Shown here in pieces: positions 46,166 through 57,946 of a stretch of 64,000 bases of DNA. The translations under genes were made by a program, and so were the position numbers. The stretch's first letter is position 1, and each line of letters starts with the position of its first letter. This DNA comes from Callaeas wilsoni (lineage: Eukaryota; Chordata; Aves; Passeriformes; Callaeidae), in the NCBI GenBank assembly GCA_013398955.1, contig VWPU01012691.1:124001-188000 (forward strand), given 5' to 3'. A model generated the notes under the pieces. The model searched no databases and was not told the DNA's origin. It saw nothing but the letters and a program-made list of their open reading frames with translations.

Positions 46166-46583
46166 AGGAGAACAAGTCTGATAAGAAGCAGCTAAGGAAG
46201 CTGGAGGATTTTAACCTGGAGATAAAAGGAGAAAGGAAGCTCAGGAGAGACCTGATTGCTCTCTACAACTCTCTGAAAGAAGGTTGTAGTGAGGTGGGGT
46301 CAGCCTCTTCTCGCAGGTAACAAGTGGCAGGGCAAGAGGAAATGCCCTCAGGTAGGTTTAGACTGCATATTAGGAAAGCTTTGTTCACCACAAGGGTTGT
46401 TAAGCAGTGAAACAGGTTGCCCAGGGAGGTGGTGGAGTCAGCATCCCCGGAGGTACTTAAAAGGTGTGTAGATGTGGCACCTGGGGACACAGTTTAGTGA
46501 TGGGCTTGGCAGAGCTGTGTTAATGCTTAGCCTTGATTATCCTAGAAGTCTTTTCCAACCCTAATGATTCTATGATTCTATGT
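46166..46583 (+). mobile_element. CR1 LINE 3' fragment with intact terminal repeats
   Basis: A forward CR1 of about 415 bases. GATAAGAAGCAGCTAAGGAAG, GGAAGCTCAGGAGAGACC, TTGCTCTCTACAACT, AGGTTGCCCAGGGAGGTGGT and CTTGGCAGAGCTGTGTTAAT lead to GTCTTTTCCAACCCTAATGA. It ends with the diagnostic 8-base tandem units ATTCTATG ATTCTATG, so its 3' end is intact. Open frames on both strands inside it are not genes. Confidence 0.95.
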
Positions 46584-48287
46584 GATCCACCCACATGCAA
46601 CATTTTAGGTCATTTTATTCATTAGCATATCTGTATCCATTGAAATCAAGGCACAGTATCACAATATCCATTTAGATGAGTTCATTATTTTTCCTTCCTC
46701 CACCACTAATTCTTACTTTGCAGTGGAAAAAAGTGAAGGCAGAGGTGCTCAGTAACTCACTAAATTAGTTGCAGTCCTCAAAGCAGGGTGAAATTAAACA
46801 GGACTAGAAATGCAGAGTGTATTTTTACATTCCTTTATAGATTTCTTTGTTCATGAAGCCTCTGGTTTGTAAGCACCTCCCTACTTGAGTCCTTTTTTAT
46901 TCTGTGTTGTGATTTTATCTGTTTTCTTTTCTCCTCTGGACAATAGGTTATTTAACTTCTCCCTACCCTTTCCCCTCCCCATTCTGTTGTCTCTGCTGTC
47001 TTTTTATAGCTTTGTTTGGCTGATTTGGGTTTGCATGATTTATCACTCTAATAACCTCTTCCTGCAATGGTGACAGGGAAGGTGCCATGGAGGGTGGAAA
47101 ACTCCTTCTTTATTGTTGTCTCCTGTGTGATCTGACAGGCTGGGAGAGGAACACAAAAGTGGGAGGGATGGAAGTGGGAGGCACTGGAGCTGCCAGAAGC
47201 CCCTTCCCCCCCGCTTTTAACATTTCTGCCAGGTTTCCTAGAAATGACAGATTCTTCCACTCCTTTTTTTGAGCCTTTCAGGGGGAGAGGGTGGGGCTGA
47301 GTGGCAGTAGCATGAGAGGGTGGCCAGAGAGAGAAAATGGTTACAGTCTTGATGTGACAATTTAGGTCTGCAAAGGTTTCCCCTCAGGTGAAGATCCAGA
47401 GGAGCTGTGTTTGGCTGTGTGTGCCACTTTAGAGCGGGGTGAGAGGAGGGCTTGGATGGCTGTTCTGGTTTCTGGTCTATTTAATCTCTGTGAGGGGGAA
47501 AAAACACCAAAGGACGGACTTAGAGGAATGAAAATAAGACTAATGTTTGGTCTTCTGCGGCTTGCAAAATTCTGGGCTATTACAACATCAAATAAGCCAA
47601 GCCCTGTCACTGTTTTCTCTCTATTTTATGCAAAGCACAGAGCAGCCAAAGGCCAATGGCCTGTTCAACTACTTTATAGCAGCTTTGTTTCACCTTCACA
47701 GTGAAAAAAAAGAGCAGAGCACTGATTTTGTCCATTTTAGTGCATATCTTTGCTCATTTACTGTTTCAGAGCTCATCTCCCCTCATCTATCAGCTCATAA
47801 GTCCCTTGCTTTAAATATTGCCGTTTCTTACCCCACTGCTAAAACATTTTCCACCACCCTCCTGGTGCTCGCCTTAAAAAGTTTTTGTCACAGTTTTTCA
47901 CATTTCTTTCCTTTGAAAATGCCAAAATTCATTCTGGCTCAGGAGAGCCGCCAACGTGCCAAACTGGCCACCAGGCCCTGTTTTCAAGGCACTTAGATTA
48001 TAAATTCTTCCCATTTAGGAGGTCTGTTTTCAAAATTATATTAAACTCCAGTACTCCTAGCAAGAAGCAACTGACATCACCTTCAGGGTAAAAAAAAAAA
48101 AAATATTGGCCTTTGTATGCTCAAGGTTTTGTAAGATCATGACTTTATGCTGTATTTATAACACCAAAAGTTTTTTGTTTGTTTATTTATTAGTTTCTCT
48201 CTGTGTTATCACCTCACATCTGTTCTCACAGCTCAGCTCTCAGACACAGCGTCATTTTCACTACATTCCTTTCTTCAATTGTTTTTT
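46584..48287. other. Unique noncoding DNA, no gene
   Basis: No gene is recognised. The region is pyrimidine-rich on the plus strand at 46890-47040 and purine-rich at 47140-47340, with a run of 14 A at 48090-48103. Overlapping frames of 97 and 149 codons (47411-47704, 47547-47996) have no recognised domain or splice context that I trust. Confidence 0.5.
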
Positions 48288-48570
48288 ATGGAATCATAGA
48301 AAGGTTTGGATTGGAAGGGACCTTAAAGATCACCTCTTTCCAGCCCCCCTTGCTATGGGCAGGAACACTTTCCACTAGAGGTGGTTGCTCCAAGCCCCAT
48401 CCAACCTGGACTTGAACAGTTCCAGGCATGGGGCAGCTCCAACTTCTCTGGGCAAATTGTAATTCAGGGTTCCGGTTTATTACAGCACAGGGCAAGCAGT
48501 TGCCACTCAGTCTGTCAGGAATGGTTCTGGCCAGGCTCCTGAGAATCAATTCTGCCTCTCTCTCCAACAC
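48288..48570 (-). mobile_element. CR1 3' tail joined to AATAAA-bearing sequence
   Basis: 48288-48474 is a reverse CR1 3' end: GGAATCATAGAAAGGTTTGG, ATTGGAAGGGACCTTAAAG, TTTCCACTAGAGGTGGTTGC, CTGGACTTGAACAGTTCCAG and TTCTCTGGGCAAATTG. The similarity then gives way to sequence that on the minus strand reads CTGTAATAAACCGGAACCC (TTTATTACA at 48476-48484), continuing to about 48570. The junction position in the CR1 and the adjacent motif closely parallel those at 29013. Confidence 0.75.
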
Positions 48571-49239
48571 TGATCATTGATATTTAGTGGCTTTTCACAA
48601 TAGTTTTTTTTTTCCTCTCTGCAGTCTCCTCCTACATAACCTGGACTAGGCTCATGTCCTGGCACTTCCCTTCAGGGCAGGAGAGGGAGCGCTGACGGAT
48701 CAGTATTTTGTGAGTAAGGAGAAATTACCCTCCCGAAACATGGGAACACCACTCTGTATGCCAGCTGCATCCTGAAGGCATCAAAGCTGGCAACAATACC
48801 GGTTCAGTGTGCTCTTTTACCAGTGGTTTTGAGTGCATTTAAAAGATCTGCTCTGGCTTCTACTGCAGGAGGAGAGAAACCAGGAAAAACTATCCTTTTT
48901 TTTTTTTTTTTTTTTTTTTTAAAGCAAAGTAACTTTTCACTGCAGTTTTTAAAGGCTAAGTTTGTAAGGACAAATTATGGGTCTCTTTGAAATATCAAAA
49001 ATTTAATTAGAAACACTCTAAATATAACTTTATTTTTTTGCCAGACAATTTAATAAGTATGTTTGGGTGGCTCATTTCACTTTGGAATACATAATTCTCT
49101 AATGCTTTCAAGTTCTATGAAGCTGCAGACCATCCCTATTATAGAGAGTTCTGTCATACCTTGTTGGTTAAATATGACTCTAATTCTGCCTGGGACTTAA
49201 TTTCGTGTTCGACTCCTCAATAATACAATCTCATCTTGA
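48571..49239. other. Noncoding DNA with a 25-T run
   Basis: No gene is recognised. A 25-base poly-T run spans 48896-48920. The rest is AT-rich unique DNA with no obvious repeat family. Confidence 0.6.
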
Positions 49240-49735
49240 TGCCTTATAGAGGCTGACCTGGAACGGAGGCTGGACAGAGTGAAAGGATAAAGGGCAGGGA
49301 TTTATTGAAAGGCGTTCCCAGGGTGCACCTTGGGCAGTGCAGGAGTCTCGCAGAGACTGCACCCAGGATGGACACAGCCACACGTTTTTGGGACAGATAT
49401 AAGTTTTGTCCATTTGCATATCAGAGGTTAATTGTCCAATTCCAGCTTCAGGCAGTGCAGTCCCATTCTCTCAGTTTGCTCCCCCCCAACTCACTTTTGT
49501 TTCCATTTCTCGGGGCCTGAAACAGTGAGGTGTCCTTGATTCTCAGGCCTGGAGAGGAATTGTTGTGTCTGACCAAAATGGGAAAAGCAGTAGCTAACAC
49601 TCTATATGGAGTTTAGAGTTATACACTAAGGAATTGCAGGATTACAAAAATATAAAAATATAAAAGCTAAAATCCTAAGGCATTAATCTTAGTGGGAATA
49701 GTAATTGATTACTTAAGTGTTGTTTTACATCCTAG
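49240..49735 (-). mobile_element. LTR of an endogenous retrovirus, approximate ends
   Basis: Read on the minus strand this block has an ordered promoter: an octamer ATGCAAAT (49412-49419), then a TATA-like ACTTATATC about ten bases on, and further downstream a polyadenylation signal (CCTTTCAATAAATCCCTGCC, around 49295-49315). It also carries CpG sites in GGAACGGAGG and TCTCGCAGAG. This is the layout of a retroviral U3-R-U5. The right end may be TGTAAAACAACAC (minus strand, near 49731). I could not find matching target duplications, so ends are estimates. Confidence 0.55.
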
Positions 49736-49995
49736 AACAAGCCCTGAATGAGCCCAGGGGTCCCTTCCCTTGACTTGGATAGTGATTTCCATGACCTGCC
49801 AGTCTGCAGGGTGATCCAGAGGCTGTTGGCCCATGATGGATGTCCCCTCCAGTCCATGGGGGTGATTTTCTCTGGGGACAGCCCCAGGAGGAGCCAGGGC
49901 AGGGTGTCCTTTCTCTGAATGAAGCACTGGCTTTCCTCCCCCTGCCCTGTTGCCCCTGGACTCTGTCATGTTTGTAGGGATGAGCCATCAATCCT
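49736..49995. other. GC-richer block next to the LTR
   Basis: This 260-base block is clearly richer in GC than the DNA beyond 50000 and is open on the minus strand in two frames (86 and 88 codons). It may be part of the same retroviral element as the neighbouring LTR, or a longer LTR. I recognise no protein domain and assign no function. Confidence 0.35.
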
Positions 49996-51705
49996 TAACC
50001 CCAGCAATCCACAGCTCAACATATCATTTTGTCTTCTACACCTCTCTGCAATCATGAATCACGTCAGCTTATCATAATTTGCAGTCTGGGAACCAGTACC
50101 TTTGAGCACTACATCATCAGCTACAGAAAGTTCTCATTTAAATGAGAAAGATGCAGTGGATGTATTTTGTAATTCCCATCCCATCTTACGCTGATAGCCT
50201 TGAAGGTTTCCTGCAATGCCTTATCCTTTGCTGCAGTCCCTGCAAATTTATTCTGTATTATTTCTGAGACTGGATAATTGTTTCTTATATTTGCATTATT
50301 ACATTTTCTAGGTTTCTTCAGTCTGTACACTCTCTGAATCAAACCTAGGCTAAACATGTTTTTAAACCAAATATTGCCTTTTTATTCCTGTAACTATAAC
50401 AGACTTGATCAGTTCCAGTTAAAGATAAACTTCAGATCACGTAATTCTTTACTCAGAATTAGTTTCATGCTATGCATTCTCAATTGTATTTGTCTTTCCT
50501 CTATGTATTTACATTTCCCATTCACTTTTTTTTTCTAAGTGATCTATGTTTCGTCTATAATTTATAAGCATTTCATTATTTTTTAATGAAAAAATAATTT
50601 CTTTGCTTCAGCATTTTTCAGCCAAGCCCCATGCAGAACTCCTCCATGTCACTGCCAGCTCTGTCCCCTGGAAGAAGGTCTGGGTGTATGAGAACTTGTC
50701 TGTTTTTCTGGCTGTCTGTGCTGGCCTGTTGAAAGGTGCTGCCTGTCCCTGCAAACCCTGTCACTCCCAGCTCTCCTGAGCACTGAGTCGTGAGATGTTC
50801 TTTTTGTCCCTGCTACTCAAGGCTGAAAACTCCTGCAAAACAGCATTCATTTCTAAATGCTGGCTGTTGTCTGGGTCTGTGCATGTTCCCATTCCTCAAG
50901 CAGCTGCTTTTCTTTGACATTTCCTTGCTGTTTATTCTACAGCACCGCTTCCAAACCCCTCACTTTGTTGTGACCTCCTGCTTCCCAGCGTCCTCTCCTG
51001 CTGGTGAATCTGTCAAGAGTAGTTGCAACTTGTTTCCCATTTAACATTTTCATCCTGCCTTGACTATTTCTGCAGCTTGGCACATCCTGGTAGCATCTTC
51101 CCTAAGCCTGGCTCTACATCCCTCAGCAGTCCTTCCTTGCAGCTCTGGAGCTGTGCTGCTGGTCACTACCTGATAATTCAAATGTGGCCTGATGAAGTAG
51201 AGCTGCACATCTGACTCGTTAGTTTAGGGTAAGTCAACAAAAACTTCGAAAGGATTCCTATATATTCAGTTTCCAAACTGTTTTCAAAGCTTCTTTTTCT
51301 TGGGAAGGCAATATTCCCCAAATTTATGAAGCTTGCCCATTCATTCTGGCTTAGTTATGTGCTAGTAAAGCCAGTGCTGGTAGGGAGGTGTACTGTAGGC
51401 TCCAGGTCAACGCTCTGCATTTATTTCAGTGCCAGCTATGTATCTCTGACCTCAAAGTCTTGGCAACTGACACTGTTGAAAAATGACTGTTGTGAGCTCT
51501 TGCAAAGCTCATTTGAAAGAAATCAAACATTATGATATTTTGGGAAAGCAGGCACCTCTATATTACTGCTTTCCAAAAGCAGAATAGAGAAAACGCCATT
51601 ATTTGACCACGTTATGACTGGAAGAACTCTGTCTTTTCAGGAGAGCTACTTTGAATCACTACAGATGAAAAACAAACAGAGCCCCCCCAACCTGCTCGAC
51701 CCAAA

Positions 51706-51885
51706 CTAAGATAATGAAATTACATTAAATGAGGGATTGAAATTAAATGAGATATAGAATATAGAACATAGTATTAAAATAAAAATAATAAAAGCTTAAA
51801 AATATGGAAAGTACAATATATAGTATTATATACAATATAAAATATAATATATTAAAATTTAAACAACAAAAAAAAGCTTCTACTC
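51706..51885. repeat. A/T low-complexity tract
   Basis: Nearly pure A and T with irregular TATA, ATAAAA and AATATA motifs over about 180 bases, directly after a C run at 51681-51688. No exact tandem unit is visible. Confidence 0.8.
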
Positions 51886-53205
51886 TCAAGCTGTAAGTTA
51901 GAAAGAATCATTAAAAATAAAGGGAAAAAAGAGAGGAAAAAAGCCCTGCCCATAGACTGCAGCTCACAAAGTTTCTTAATTCAAACTCTTGTGCCATTAG
52001 AAATAATTTGCATGACTCAAGGTAAAAATGTGAGACTTAGTGATTCTTTAAAGCCAAAACTGGGACCTGTGCTTTGCTTAAATGTGAAGCCAGTAAGAAT
52101 GGGAAATACTGATTAGTTAAATAAATACAATAAATAGTTTCTACATCTGAATGTTTATTTAGAGAAAGATTCCCAGCATATCAGGTGTCATTCTTTGCAG
52201 TTAATGCTGTGGGAAGTAATAAAAAAAAAAAAAAAGCACAAAACTGCTTCCTTTAAGCTTGTTATGTTATGAACTGTGCTCAGCATCAGCTGGGACTCTG
52301 GAAAATTGTGACATCATTTGAGGTTGGTTGACTTTCTTGTATCAAAATTGATGATCCTTGGGTCCAGCTTAGATCTGGACTCTCCTCAAAGTTCTAAAAA
52401 AGCCACAAGAAACAGCTTTTCATGCTCTTTACATTCTTTCACTATGTAATTTCAAAGAAGATGCTGTTGTGAAATTGAAATATAAAGAAATAGTGCAGGT
52501 AAGCAATTTTTGGAGGGTTTTAGGTTTGTTTAGTAATTTTCATGCTTTTTCTTTCTACAGTGTTATCCAAGCAGAAGAGTAACTCTTTGAAATACAAAGC
52601 ATCCTTTTGTTTATATGGAAATGTATAAAAGGTATTTAAAACATCATTTTACATACAGAGTACGATGCTAGCAAAGTCAAGCATTTTGTTATTGATTGAA
52701 TAATCTGATTTTGTGATTAAAGTTAAAGGTAGATTTTTAAAACAATTACACTTTCCTAAAAAATTTAATATGAGCTAAATTGTTTAATTAACATTAAGAC
52801 ACCTTTCTGGAAAGTAAAAGAGCAAAACAACCATATTAAAATTAAATCTGTGTGTGATTACTTCAAACAAGTCCCTATTAGTCACTACCTGGGTGATCAT
52901 GGTCCTTCATGCATTCATGTTCAGTTCCCAATTATTCACAGTTTGTTAATTGGTGTGATATGGAATGAATATTGATGGTACAGCCTGAAGATGATTTCCA
53001 TACCAAAGGAACAGGCATATTTACTGTCCATGTACACAACAAAAAACAAAGTTCCCAAGAGATATGTCTTGGAAATTTGGCAAACACCTTTCTCTGTGTG
53101 CTGTATGTTGGCTCATTACACAGACAGCCTTGCAACAAGAGTGATGGAAAATATTATGCAATATAATGGGAATAAGTAAGTAAATAAATAAAGTAACACA
53201 AAAAC

Positions 53206-53218
53206 GGGGGGGGGGGGG
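53206..53218. repeat. Thirteen-base G run
   Basis: Thirteen consecutive G residues, preceded by AAAAC and by a TAAG/TAAA tetranucleotide stretch at about 53174-53192. Such a run is rare in AT-rich DNA and can form a quadruplex-like structure. Confidence 0.9.
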
Positions 53219-55037
53219 AACAGGTGAAATGGCTAAGTTTGGTTGTGTAATTTATATAAACTTCTTGAGAAATTTTGGAACCGGTAGGGTCCAGATAGAA
53301 AAAATAGTGGTGTGGCTTGGTGTTTCCAACAGAGAAGGGCCAGCACGTGGTGTTGGCTATCCAAATTTACACCTGCACTGAAACAGGAGGGTGCTCAGTG
53401 AGGAAAAAGAGGCCTTAGGAACCTGTGTCAGAGTTTTCCCCAAGCTCAGTGTTAACATCCCATTTTCTGCTAGTCTGTGCATCTGTGTTAAATCCAGCAG
53501 GGTCATGAGCCAAAGTTATTCAGAGGGCAGGTGAAAGAGCCTTTAAGAACCAGTGAAAAAACAGCCACTTTCACTTGTTTCAAAGAATTTGGTTTTGTTT
53601 ATTTGTTTTTGCCATGATGCAGAATATACTTGACCAGGAGGATATGTTGGTAAGTAAAAAAGCAACTTGAGCTGGAGGAGCTGGAGGTGGTGAGAGTCTA
53701 AACCATGAGAAAAATCATCTCTGAGGACCTGAGAGAGAATCTCAAACATTTCAAGGGAAACCTGAGAGATTAACTCTGAGCTAACACTTTAGTGGGATGG
53801 TCCAAACTGACTTTTAAAACAGGGATGCAACAGGAAAATATGAAAGAAGTAAATGCAAGAGGTGAACAGGATTGAAAATTTCACTTAGAGGTAATACATC
53901 TAGAGGAGAACAAGGCATAGAATGACACAAAGCCTCATATCTAATCTGCAAGAAAGGATTTCCCCCAAAACAGAGACAAACTGGAGTTTTCAAGGAAAAA
54001 AGTACATTCCCTATTGTGGAGATGAGACAGCAAATTACAGGCTCACAGGAATTGCGACCTATCTCCTCTTCATCCTGGCCACAGTGTGCAGTGTTTAAAA
54101 TAAACCAATCTATACCAGAATGTGAAGTTCTTAATTGATTTTGTTTTCTTTCGAAATGTCTCAACTTCTCATTGAAATGCAAAGAAACACAACTGCTCTG
54201 TAAATGTTCAGAAAGCCAATGTATGAAAAGGAAAAGCATTAAAATTTAACTTGCACTTGTGGTCTTCACCTTTGATCAGATAGCATAACATAAAAAAAAA
54301 TTTATTGAAATAGTGATATTTCCAATATTCAGGCAATATAAATTTTCACATAAAATGGAGAATAGCTTTGGCCCAAATTCTTCACACTGAAAAATTGCAG
54401 TTTTAGTACAGTCCAGGTAGTTTATAAATTCAGCTCAATTTGCCAGACTTAATTCAAAAAAACCCAAAATTTAAGACATTACATAAAATAATAAATTACT
54501 TGTTTTCACTTGTTCAAAATTCTATGAGTTTTTTTAAACCCAATATATTAATTCAAAACCTTACTTTTTCCTCAGTCTGAAACAAAGCACATTTTAAGTT
54601 AGAGCAAATACTGTGTTCTAGATGAAGTGGTGTATTTTAGATGATTCCACATTTTAATTCACTCCTTTTTTTTTTTTCTCCACTCAGTGGCAGTGGCTGA
54701 TGACCTGGGGAAAAAGACAGTGAAAGTTTCAGTTCTTCATGCTGTTATAAGCAGTGCAAGGCAATGGGATATCATTACTTCTAGGTAATTCTAATGACAG
54801 AGAGAGGGATGCTCTGGCTATACCTACACCAATAAAGTGGCAGTATGCAAGACACAAGCATCCGCATTCCAAACCGTGCCCTTCCTTGAAATTCTCAGCA
54901 GTCTCTGGCATGAATTTCACCTGGCCCAAATCACCTTATCCCAGCCAATGGCCAAGCTTGGTGCAGGGCTTATCTTAGCCAGGAATCTTTTTTAACAGTT
55001 TGAACATATCCATCAAGTCGTGGACAGAAAGGATAAG

Positions 55038-55592
55038 TGTTGTGGTGAATGAACCAACCAGGGGGCCACAGAGCCCAGGGGGGAGGTTTGGTGGGCTGGT
55101 ACCAGGGAGTGAGAACCCCTTTTTCTGTGGGGATGGCTTCTGCCTTTGAATTTCTAGGATTCCTGTGGGGTGGTTCTCTCTACAGCTGACAGACTCCCCT
55201 TGTATCCCTTATTGGAAGGTATCCTGACCTGTCCCACCTTTCCCCTCTTCCTATGGGCCCCTGCTATGCCACCTCGCCCCCTTCCCTGTATCCCTTTAAA
55301 AAGCCCCTCCGTCTCGTGTCTTGTCCTCTTCGTGTCCGGTCCCCTTCGAGGGCGCTTCTACAATAAACCCTTGGAACACTGGCCAAAGGGCCACCTCGGC
55401 TCATCTGTTTCTGGCCACGCCTGGGCTATCCACAAGCCCCAGGCACGCTAGGCTTCGTGCCCTCCACCGCACGGGCTGGGAGGCTGGCTAGCGAGGCACC
55501 GAGGTGCCCCGGGGCATTCACTCCTTGTGTTGGACATCCCTGACCAAGCTGCGGCCCCTCCAGCCCGGCCAGTGTGCCGGCGTATTAATATA
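55038..55592 (+). mobile_element. Solo LTR with 6-bp target duplication
   Basis: The element starts TGTTGTGGTG and is flanked by GATAAG on the left (55032-55037) and right (55593-55598), an exact 6-base target duplication of the ERVK type. It has a promoter-like CCCTTTAAAAAGCCCC (about 55291-55306) and a polyadenylation signal AATAAA at 55362-55367, followed by a CpG-rich U5. The right end is ...GTATTAATA; the expected terminal ACA appears as ATA, a single C-to-T change. With no internal region adjacent, it is a solo LTR of 555 bases. The 93-codon frame inside is not a gene. Confidence 0.82.
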
Positions 55593-55598
55593 GATAAG

Positions 55599-57587
55599 TT
55601 CATCTGAATGCACCAGAATTGTCCCTGGACCATTTAATTTCCTGTGAAAGCCACAGCCTGCAAGGCTACATTTAAGATCGGCTTTAGTCTCCATTTCGGA
55701 GGCAGGTATGCAAGCCTGGCTCCAGGCACAGCTCAAGGCTGCCTTCCACAGCACACAGGATCCCATCAGCAGCCGAGGAGCGTTTAATGAAGCAGAATGT
55801 ACCGCAGAATTCAGCGTTCAGTGACGTCAGCACACAGAGCGCTCACCTGCTCTCACATGCTGTGAGACATTAAGTGGGAGCATCCCTTCTCAGATGAGCT
55901 CACAGAGAGGTCTTTGCCCCCCTTTCCAAACTGAAAGTAAACCAGGCAAACCAGCCTCCACGATGTGTTTCTGTAAGGTTAGTAATGCTGAAGGGGGGAA
56001 AAATAAGGACACAAAGGAAGCAACAAGACCAGGACAAGAAAAAGGCTTGAAAGCAAGGAACAAACCTATACCTTGCCGTAGCAACTTCAATGATGTCAAA
56101 GGAGGGTCTTATTCCACCGGCAAATTTGGGGTTAAAGGCTGCACCCTCTTTAGTGAGTAGTAAGGTGTCCACTCACTTCAAAATGGGTGTGATAACACCC
56201 TTGGACTCCTCTGTTTGTCTTTCTCGAGTCTCTCTGCTTACCATCCCCTTTTGCATCTCCCTCCACTCACTGTGTTGTGAAGTCTCAGAGCAGGCTGCTA
56301 ACCCCCCTTCCCTCTTTATCATATTTCCCTTGTTACATTCACCAACCGAAGGCAAAGAGCACAAAACACCCATTTGTGAAAGACTGAGAGCTTGGCTGCA
56401 GAGTCCACAGAGCCTCCTTTATAACACTGAGTCTCCTTTCAGCTTTATAGCAGGGGTGGGTTTCTTTTCAGTCTTGCAGATCTCCAAAAAGACAAGTAGC
56501 CTTGCCAAATGTATAGGCACACACGCTTAGGTTTGCACACCTCAAAGGTATCAAACGTGTCACATTTTGTTTCTTTCACCTGTTTATGGACTGTGGACAC
56601 CTGTCATTTATTGGCAGCACATACTGGTTGCTGTGGAGGAAGTTTCCAATACAGGAATTAGGTTAGTAATCCTCCAGCTTCATGAAACTATTTTGGATTC
56701 TACTTTGAATATTTAGTATCTGTTTAAAGCAATTGTTTATGTTTAAAATAATATTTTAAAAAACAGAAAGAAAATACGCACTTCCTTTGCAATTTTACAA
56801 AAACCTTCATGTAGGAGAGCAAAGAAAACCTAATGAAACACAAAAGCATGTAACAATTTATTTCTCCTCCTACACAATATCTTTACTTATGGAAGTGGAA
56901 TCAGCAGTCTGCACACTGAGCAAGAGATGCTGTCAGGTAGTAAGAGTTACTAAGCAGAAAGATCTTTAGTAGCAGTTGCTAGGTGGTGCAGGAGCTGTTT
57001 CTGGTAGCAGATGCTACCAGATACTCAGGATATTTGTGCTTCTCTGATCATCTGTTGAGCAGGCTTCACTCTTTCCACTGACTCAGAGCTCAGGCATTTG
57101 GAGTTTAGTATTTCTATTGGATTTAGGGGACGTTAATGAGTTTCAGAAGGGCAGTGATCAGTAGAAAAGTCACCTCACCTGAAGACCATGCAGGAATAGA
57201 CTTTTCATGCACATATCTTGAAAGAGTTTTTGAAAGATTTGTCAATAAAACATGGACTGATATTGTGAGCATATTTTTTTTCCCTGTGAATGAATACAAA
57301 ACTTACCAGAAATACAGACTGGTTTTTAAACTTAATGGGGACATAATTTCTTTAGTCAGATTTTTCTTCACAGCAAATTATATCATCTAATTTGACAAAC
57401 TAGATTGACAAAGCAGATGGCTGCTGTACAATGATTCTGCTACCCAAAAGCAGAGTGACCAAAGCTTTTGGCAGCTGTCAGGGTCTCCACTCCCAACTCT
57501 CCTTATGGGGTTTCACTCCAATATCACCAGCAGAGTGTAACCCAGCCGTTGACTCTGATGTACTGGGCATGTATCTGCTGAGGTTTT
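55599..57587. other. Noncoding DNA, no gene
   Basis: No gene or transposon is recognised. Overlapping frames of 66-146 codons at 55890-56530 occur on both strands but have no known domain and no splice context that I trust. The remainder is AT-leaning unique sequence. Confidence 0.5.
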
Positions 57588-57946
57588 TCATAGAAACATA
57601 GATTTCTAGAACCATAGAACAGTTTGTGTTGGAACAAACCTTAAAGATCATCCTGTTCCAATCTTCCAACTGTGGGCAGGGACACCTTCCTCTAGATCAG
57701 GTTGCTCCAAGCTCTGTCCAACCTTGCCTTGGACACTTCCAGGGATGGGGCAGCCACAGCTTCTCTGAGCAACCTGTGCCAGGGCCTCACTTCCCTCACA
57801 GGGAAGAATTCCTTCCCAATATCTGATCTAAACCTTCCCTCTTTCCATTTAAAACCATTCCCCCTTGTCCTGTCAATACTACAAGTCCCTGTAAAAAGTC
57901 CCTCTACAGTTCTCTTGTAGACTCCCTTCAGGTAGTGAAAAGACTA
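57588..57946 (-). mobile_element. CR1 LINE 3' fragment
   Basis: A reverse CR1 of about 360 bases. A decayed tail (TCATAGAAACATAGATTTCT, ACCATAGAACAG) precedes TGTTGGAACAAACCTTAAAG, GGGCAGGGACACCTTCCTCT, GGATGGGGCAGCCACAGCTT, CAGGGAAGAATTCCTTCCCA, CCATTCCCCCTTGTCCTGTC and CTTCAGGTAGTGAAAAGACT. Open frames of 66 and 72 codons are internal to the repeat. Confidence 0.93.

Larger units (their letters stand above)
49996..55037. other. AT-rich noncoding DNA, no gene
   Basis: About 5 kb with no recognised gene or CR1. Simple sequence includes an extreme A/T stretch at 51706-51885, a run of about 16-17 A at 52219-52235, a 13-G run at 53206-53218 beside TAAG/TAAA repeats, and a T run near 54666-54678. 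A 141-codon minus frame at 53814-54239 is unrecognised. The GC-richer 50620-51150 stretch is also unclassified. Confidence 0.55.

Noticed and set aside
47547..47996. 149-codon plus-strand open frame
   Set aside because: Low-complexity translation without a known domain. It overlaps another open frame on the same strand.
50620..50645. A second copy of the avian LTR seen at 42532 (CAGCCAAGCCCCATGCAG)
   Set aside because: Only about 18 bases match and the surrounding sequence does not follow the LTR, so the match is probably chance.
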